From Dehalococcoidia bacterium (GTDB taxonomy: Bacteria; Chloroflexota; Dehalococcoidia; JACVQG01): a stretch of DNA of 7,788 bases. A program made the position numbers and the translations under genes. This document shows positions 5,902 through 7,788 of this stretch, in pieces; the stretch's first letter is position 1, and every line of letters starts with the position of its first letter. Under the pieces are notes generated by a model, which ran no database searches, was not told the DNA's origin, and was given only the letters and a program-made list of their open reading frames with translations. The stretch is from assembly GCA_015661045.1 (NCBI GenBank), contig JACVQG010000164.1:1-7788 (forward strand). Direction: 5' to 3'.

Positions 5902-6000
5902 TGTCATTCTGAGGAGCGAAGCGACGAAGAATCTCTCGCCGCAGCGACATTTCCCGTATCAGCGAGGAATTGTAGATTCTTCACTACGTTCAGAATGACA
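5902..6000. repeat. Hairpin repeat element, TGTCATTCTGAG type (99 bp)
   Basis: The outer arms TGTCATTCTGA (5902-5912) and TCAGAATGACA (5990-6000) are perfect inverted repeats. The inner arms GAAGAATCT (5926-5934) and AGATTCTTC (5974-5982) are also perfect. The left half reads as the well-known artefactual peptide CHSEERSDEES when translated. It lies 78 bp after the first element and 29 bp before the CoA-transferase start. It shares the TGTCATT end and nested design with 5713-5823 but differs inside, so the two are related family members rather than a recent duplication. Confidence 0.88.
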
Positions 6001-6008
6001 AGTGAAGG

Positions 6009-6025
6009 TCTATTTTCGGGAGAAT
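6009..6025 (+). promoter_or_regulatory. Conserved tail motif that supplies the ribosome binding site of the first CoA-transferase
   Basis: TCTATTTTCGGGAGAAT starts 8 bp after the 5902 element. Its GGGAG (6018-6022) lies 7 nt before the ATG at 6030, a good Shine-Dalgarno spacing. The same tail occurs at 442-458 (TCTATTTTCGGGGGAAT) and 5831-5847. In RNA, AUUUU and AGAAU around CGGG could form a weak hairpin that would partly mask the site (inference). Confidence 0.65.
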
Positions 6026-6029
6026 TAGC

Positions 6030-7223
6030 ATGGTATTATCAGATGTTAAGGTATTAGATTTAACCCATTATATCGCCGGCCCATTTTGTACAAAGTACCT
6101 GGCCGATTATGGCGCCGATGTAATCAAGATAGAAAAAACCGGTGCTGGTGATAACGCACGGCATCTCGGCCCGTTCCCGGGAGACAATCCTCATCCGGAA
6201 AAAAGCGGCCTTTTCTTATTTCTCAACACCAATAAGAGGAGTATTACTCTCAACCTGAAGTCCCCTTCAGGGACCGACATCGTTAAAAGATTGGCTCAGA
6301 ATGCAGATATACTGGTGGAGAACTTCCGGCCCGGAGTAATGGCAGGGCTGGGCCTGGACTATGAAACACTATCGAAAATTAACCCGCATCTTGTTTATAC
6401 CTCTATCTCCAACTTCGGGCAAAATGGGCCTTATCGGGATTATAAAGCAACCGAACTGGTAAGCCAGGCCCTCGGGGGTGTATCCCTTACCTGCGGTGTA
6501 GCCGACCGGGAGCCGGTCCGGTTAGCCGGCCCTCAGTCTCAATTTCACGCGGGGTTAGTGGCAGCAGTAGCTACGATGTTCGCCTTCCGCATGGCGCGAA
6601 AAACCGGAGCCGGGCAACTGGTGGATGTATCCATCATGGAAGCTGAGATAAATATCCACGAACTGGATATGATGTCTTATCCTTACTCTGGAGAGCATCA
6701 CATGAAACGCAACGGTTCCTTTGTGGGAAACTATCCCTGGTCTATCTACCCCTGCCTGGATGGACTGGTGGCGGTATGCTTGAATAACCGCCAGTGGAGG
6801 CGGATAGGGGATTGGCTGGGTATGCCGGAGCTGTCACAAAATCCGGACTACGCAACACCTGCCCAACGCCTTGCCCATATGGATGAGTTAGAGGCTATTC
6901 TGGTCCCCTGGCTGGCGCAACGTACCACATCTGAGGTCACCACCAGCGCCCAGGAAGCCCGCATTCCGGTATTGCCGGTCAATAGTATCAAAGAAACGCT
7001 GGAGGACCGACATTTCCAGGCTAGAGACTATTTTGTTAACATAGACCACCCGGTGGCAGGTAAATTGAAGTATCCCGGTCTCCCGTTTAAAATAGCCCCG
7101 GCAGCCAAACACGCGCTCCGTCCGGCGCCGACACTGGGACAGCATAACCAGGAAATATACTGCGGAGAACTTGGTTATTCAAAAGAAGAGTTGGTATATT
7201 TTAACCAGACAGGGGTTATATAG
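6030..7223 (+). CDS. Class III CoA-transferase (CaiB/BaiF family), catalytic Asp replaced by Gln
   Basis: This 397-residue protein is full length for the family, which transfers CoA between acids by way of an enzyme-bound acyl-aspartyl anhydride. The N-terminal domain shows VKVLDLTHYIAGPFCTKYLADYG (6-28), then DVIKIEK, the NTNKRSITLNLKSPSG segment (66-81) and NADILVENFRPGVMAGLGLDYE (91-112). FGQNGPYRDYKA (129-140) is the conserved loop, and GAGQLVDVSIMEAE (193-206) closes the domain. The catalytic Asp of FRC and CaiB lies four residues before a conserved Gly (D-x-x-x-G); here that place reads Q171-F-H-A-G175. By my alignment by eye the nucleophile is therefore missing. The gene directly after it, 2 bp downstream, keeps Asp, so this may be the structural or CoA-binding partner in a heteromeric enzyme. 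Its ribosome binding site comes from the repeat tail at 6009-6025. The substrate is unknown. Confidence 0.93.
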   Translation: MVLSDVKVLDLTHYIAGPFCTKYLADYGADVIKIEKTGAGDNARHLGPFPGDNPHPEKSGLFLFLNTNKRSITLNLKSPSGTDIVKRLAQNADILVENFRPGVMAGLGLDYETLSKINPHLVYTSISNFGQNGPYRDYKATELVSQALGGVSLTCGVADREPVRLAGPQSQFHAGLVAAVATMFAFRMARKTGAGQLVDVSIMEAEINIHELDMMSYPYSGEHHMKRNGSFVGNYPWSIYPCLDGLVAVCLNNRQWRRIGDWLGMPELSQNPDYATPAQRLAHMDELEAILVPWLAQRTTSEVTTSAQEARIPVLPVNSIKETLEDRHFQARDYFVNIDHPVAGKLKYPGLPFKIAPAAKHALRPAPTLGQHNQEIYCGELGYSKEELVYFNQTGVI

Positions 7224-7225
7224 AA

Positions 7226-7788
7226 ATGAATGGCTTGCCTTTAGAAGGTATAAGAGTCATAGACCTGACAATTTCCTGGGCCGGGCCAAAGGTTACCCAG
7301 TGCCTCGCTGATATGGGCGCAGAGGTTATAAAAGTGGAGTCAATTCAATATGTGGATGCGCAGCGGGGACGCAAACGGGTCCCTCCCGGCATGTGCCACT
7401 ATCCCGACAAGGAACCGGGTCAACGGCCCTGGAACCGGTACGATGCTGCTAATCAGATAAACCGTAATAAGCTAAGCATCACGCTGGACCTGACCAGACC
7501 ACAGGGAACACAAATATTCAAAAAATTAGTAGCCATAGCTGATGTAGTAGTTGATTCCTTCAGCCCCAGGGTTATGGCCAAGTTCGGCCTGGACTATGAC
7601 GCTTTAAAAGTTATCAAGTATGATATTATAGTCATGTCCATGCCGGCATTTGGAATGAGCGGGCCTTACCGGGACTATATATCATGGGGCAATATGCTGG
7701 AATGCCTGGTCGGTCTTGCCTCGGCCCGGGGCTACCCGGATAGCGAACCTTTTATGTACCATGCCTACTCTGACCCCATCTGCGGGCT
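7226..7788 (+). CDS. Class III CoA-transferase (CaiB/BaiF family), partial at the right edge
   Basis: The first 187 codons are present; the rest lies beyond the window. It starts 2 nt after the previous stop codon, with AGGGG (7211-7215) 10 nt before the ATG and inside the preceding gene, so the two are probably translationally coupled. Family features are PLEGIRVIDLTISWAGPKV (5-23), [14 protein letters not shown] (26-39), NRNKLSITLDLTRPQG (79-94) and FGMSGPYRDY (142-151). D183-P-I-C-G187 matches the D-x-x-x-G placement of the catalytic Asp, unlike the upstream partner. An insertion relative to its neighbour at about 41-76 is rich in Arg and Pro. Paired adjacent genes of this family are known to form heteromeric transferases such as BbsEF for benzylsuccinate; the pairing here is inferred from spacing. 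The substrate is unknown. Confidence 0.92.
   Translation, partial: MNGLPLEGIRVIDLTISWAGPKVTQCLADMGAEVIKVESIQYVDAQRGRKRVPPGMCHYPDKEPGQRPWNRYDAANQINRNKLSITLDLTRPQGTQIFKKLVAIADVVVDSFSPRVMAKFGLDYDALKVIKYDIIVMSMPAFGMSGPYRDYISWGNMLECLVGLASARGYPDSEPFMYHAYSDPICG

Noticed and set aside
5713..6000. Two neighbouring hairpin repeats considered as a CRISPR array
   Set aside because: There are only two units, of different sequence and about 100 bp each, with nested inverted arms. There is no regular repeat/spacer pattern and no cas genes.
5713..6000. The two repeats considered as inverted ends of one insertion sequence
   Set aside because: Each has its own complete pair of inverted arms, and the 78 bp between them cannot encode a transposase.
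5788..6057. 89-codon open frame containing CHSEERSDEES
   Set aside because: It lies across the two hairpin repeat elements and overlaps the CoA-transferase start. The CHSEERSDEES peptide is a familiar translation artefact of this repeat type.

Overview
The window looks like a piece of an anaerobic bacterium's catabolic chromosome. It carries three class III (CaiB/BaiF, family III) CoA-transferase genes, one tungsten-type aldehyde:ferredoxin oxidoreductase (AOR) family gene, two short-chain dehydrogenase/reductase (SDR) superfamily genes and a lipoprotein solute-binding protein. AOR-family enzymes are oxygen-sensitive W/Fe-S proteins, so an anaerobe is likely. This gene mix, together with hairpin repeats of the TGTCATTCTGAG / TGTCATTGCGAG type, would fit an uncultured Chloroflexota (Dehalococcoidia-like) or an anaerobic deltaproteobacterial lineage. 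That placement is inference from gene content and was not tested.

Left part, minus strand (1-1666): the first 61 codons of a CoA-transferase run off the left edge. A 317-bp intergenic region separates them from an ABC-type solute-binding lipoprotein gene (503-1666). That gap holds a short AAATTCCAAA direct repeat, a possible promoter, a decayed copy of the hairpin repeat, a 20-bp perfect palindrome and a weak terminator-like hairpin.

Divergent junction (1667-1835): two good sigma-70-type promoters lie back to back. Their TTGACA -35 boxes are only 6 bp apart and form a palindrome. One drives the lipoprotein gene leftwards; the other drives an HpnA/dihydroflavonol-reductase-like NAD(P)-dependent epimerase/reductase gene (1836-2837) rightwards.

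Right part, plus strand (2842-7788): a promoter at 2875-2902, with a 9-bp direct repeat just upstream, begins a probable transcription unit. It contains the AOR-family gene (2937-4847), a classical SDR gene with a GTG start (4942-5703), a 326-bp gap with two hairpin repeat elements, and two CoA-transferase genes 2 bp apart (6030-7223 complete, 7226 onward cut by the window edge). In the complete one the residue expected to be the catalytic Asp is Gln; in the downstream partner it is Asp. This suggests a heteromeric transferase with one active subunit. Both hairpin elements and the decayed copy near 335-458 are followed by the same 17-bp tail TCT(A/T)TTTTCGGG(A/G)GAAT; at 6009-6025 this tail supplies the ribosome binding site of the first CoA-transferase of the pair.

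Working model (inference): organic acids taken up or formed in the cell are activated by CoA transfer, and the SDR and the AOR-like enzyme carry out redox steps on the acid, aldehyde or thioester. The AOR-like protein resembles the BamB branch (class II benzoyl-CoA reductase catalytic subunit) in overall layout. No ABC permease or ATPase, transposase, tRNA, rRNA or CRISPR array was seen.
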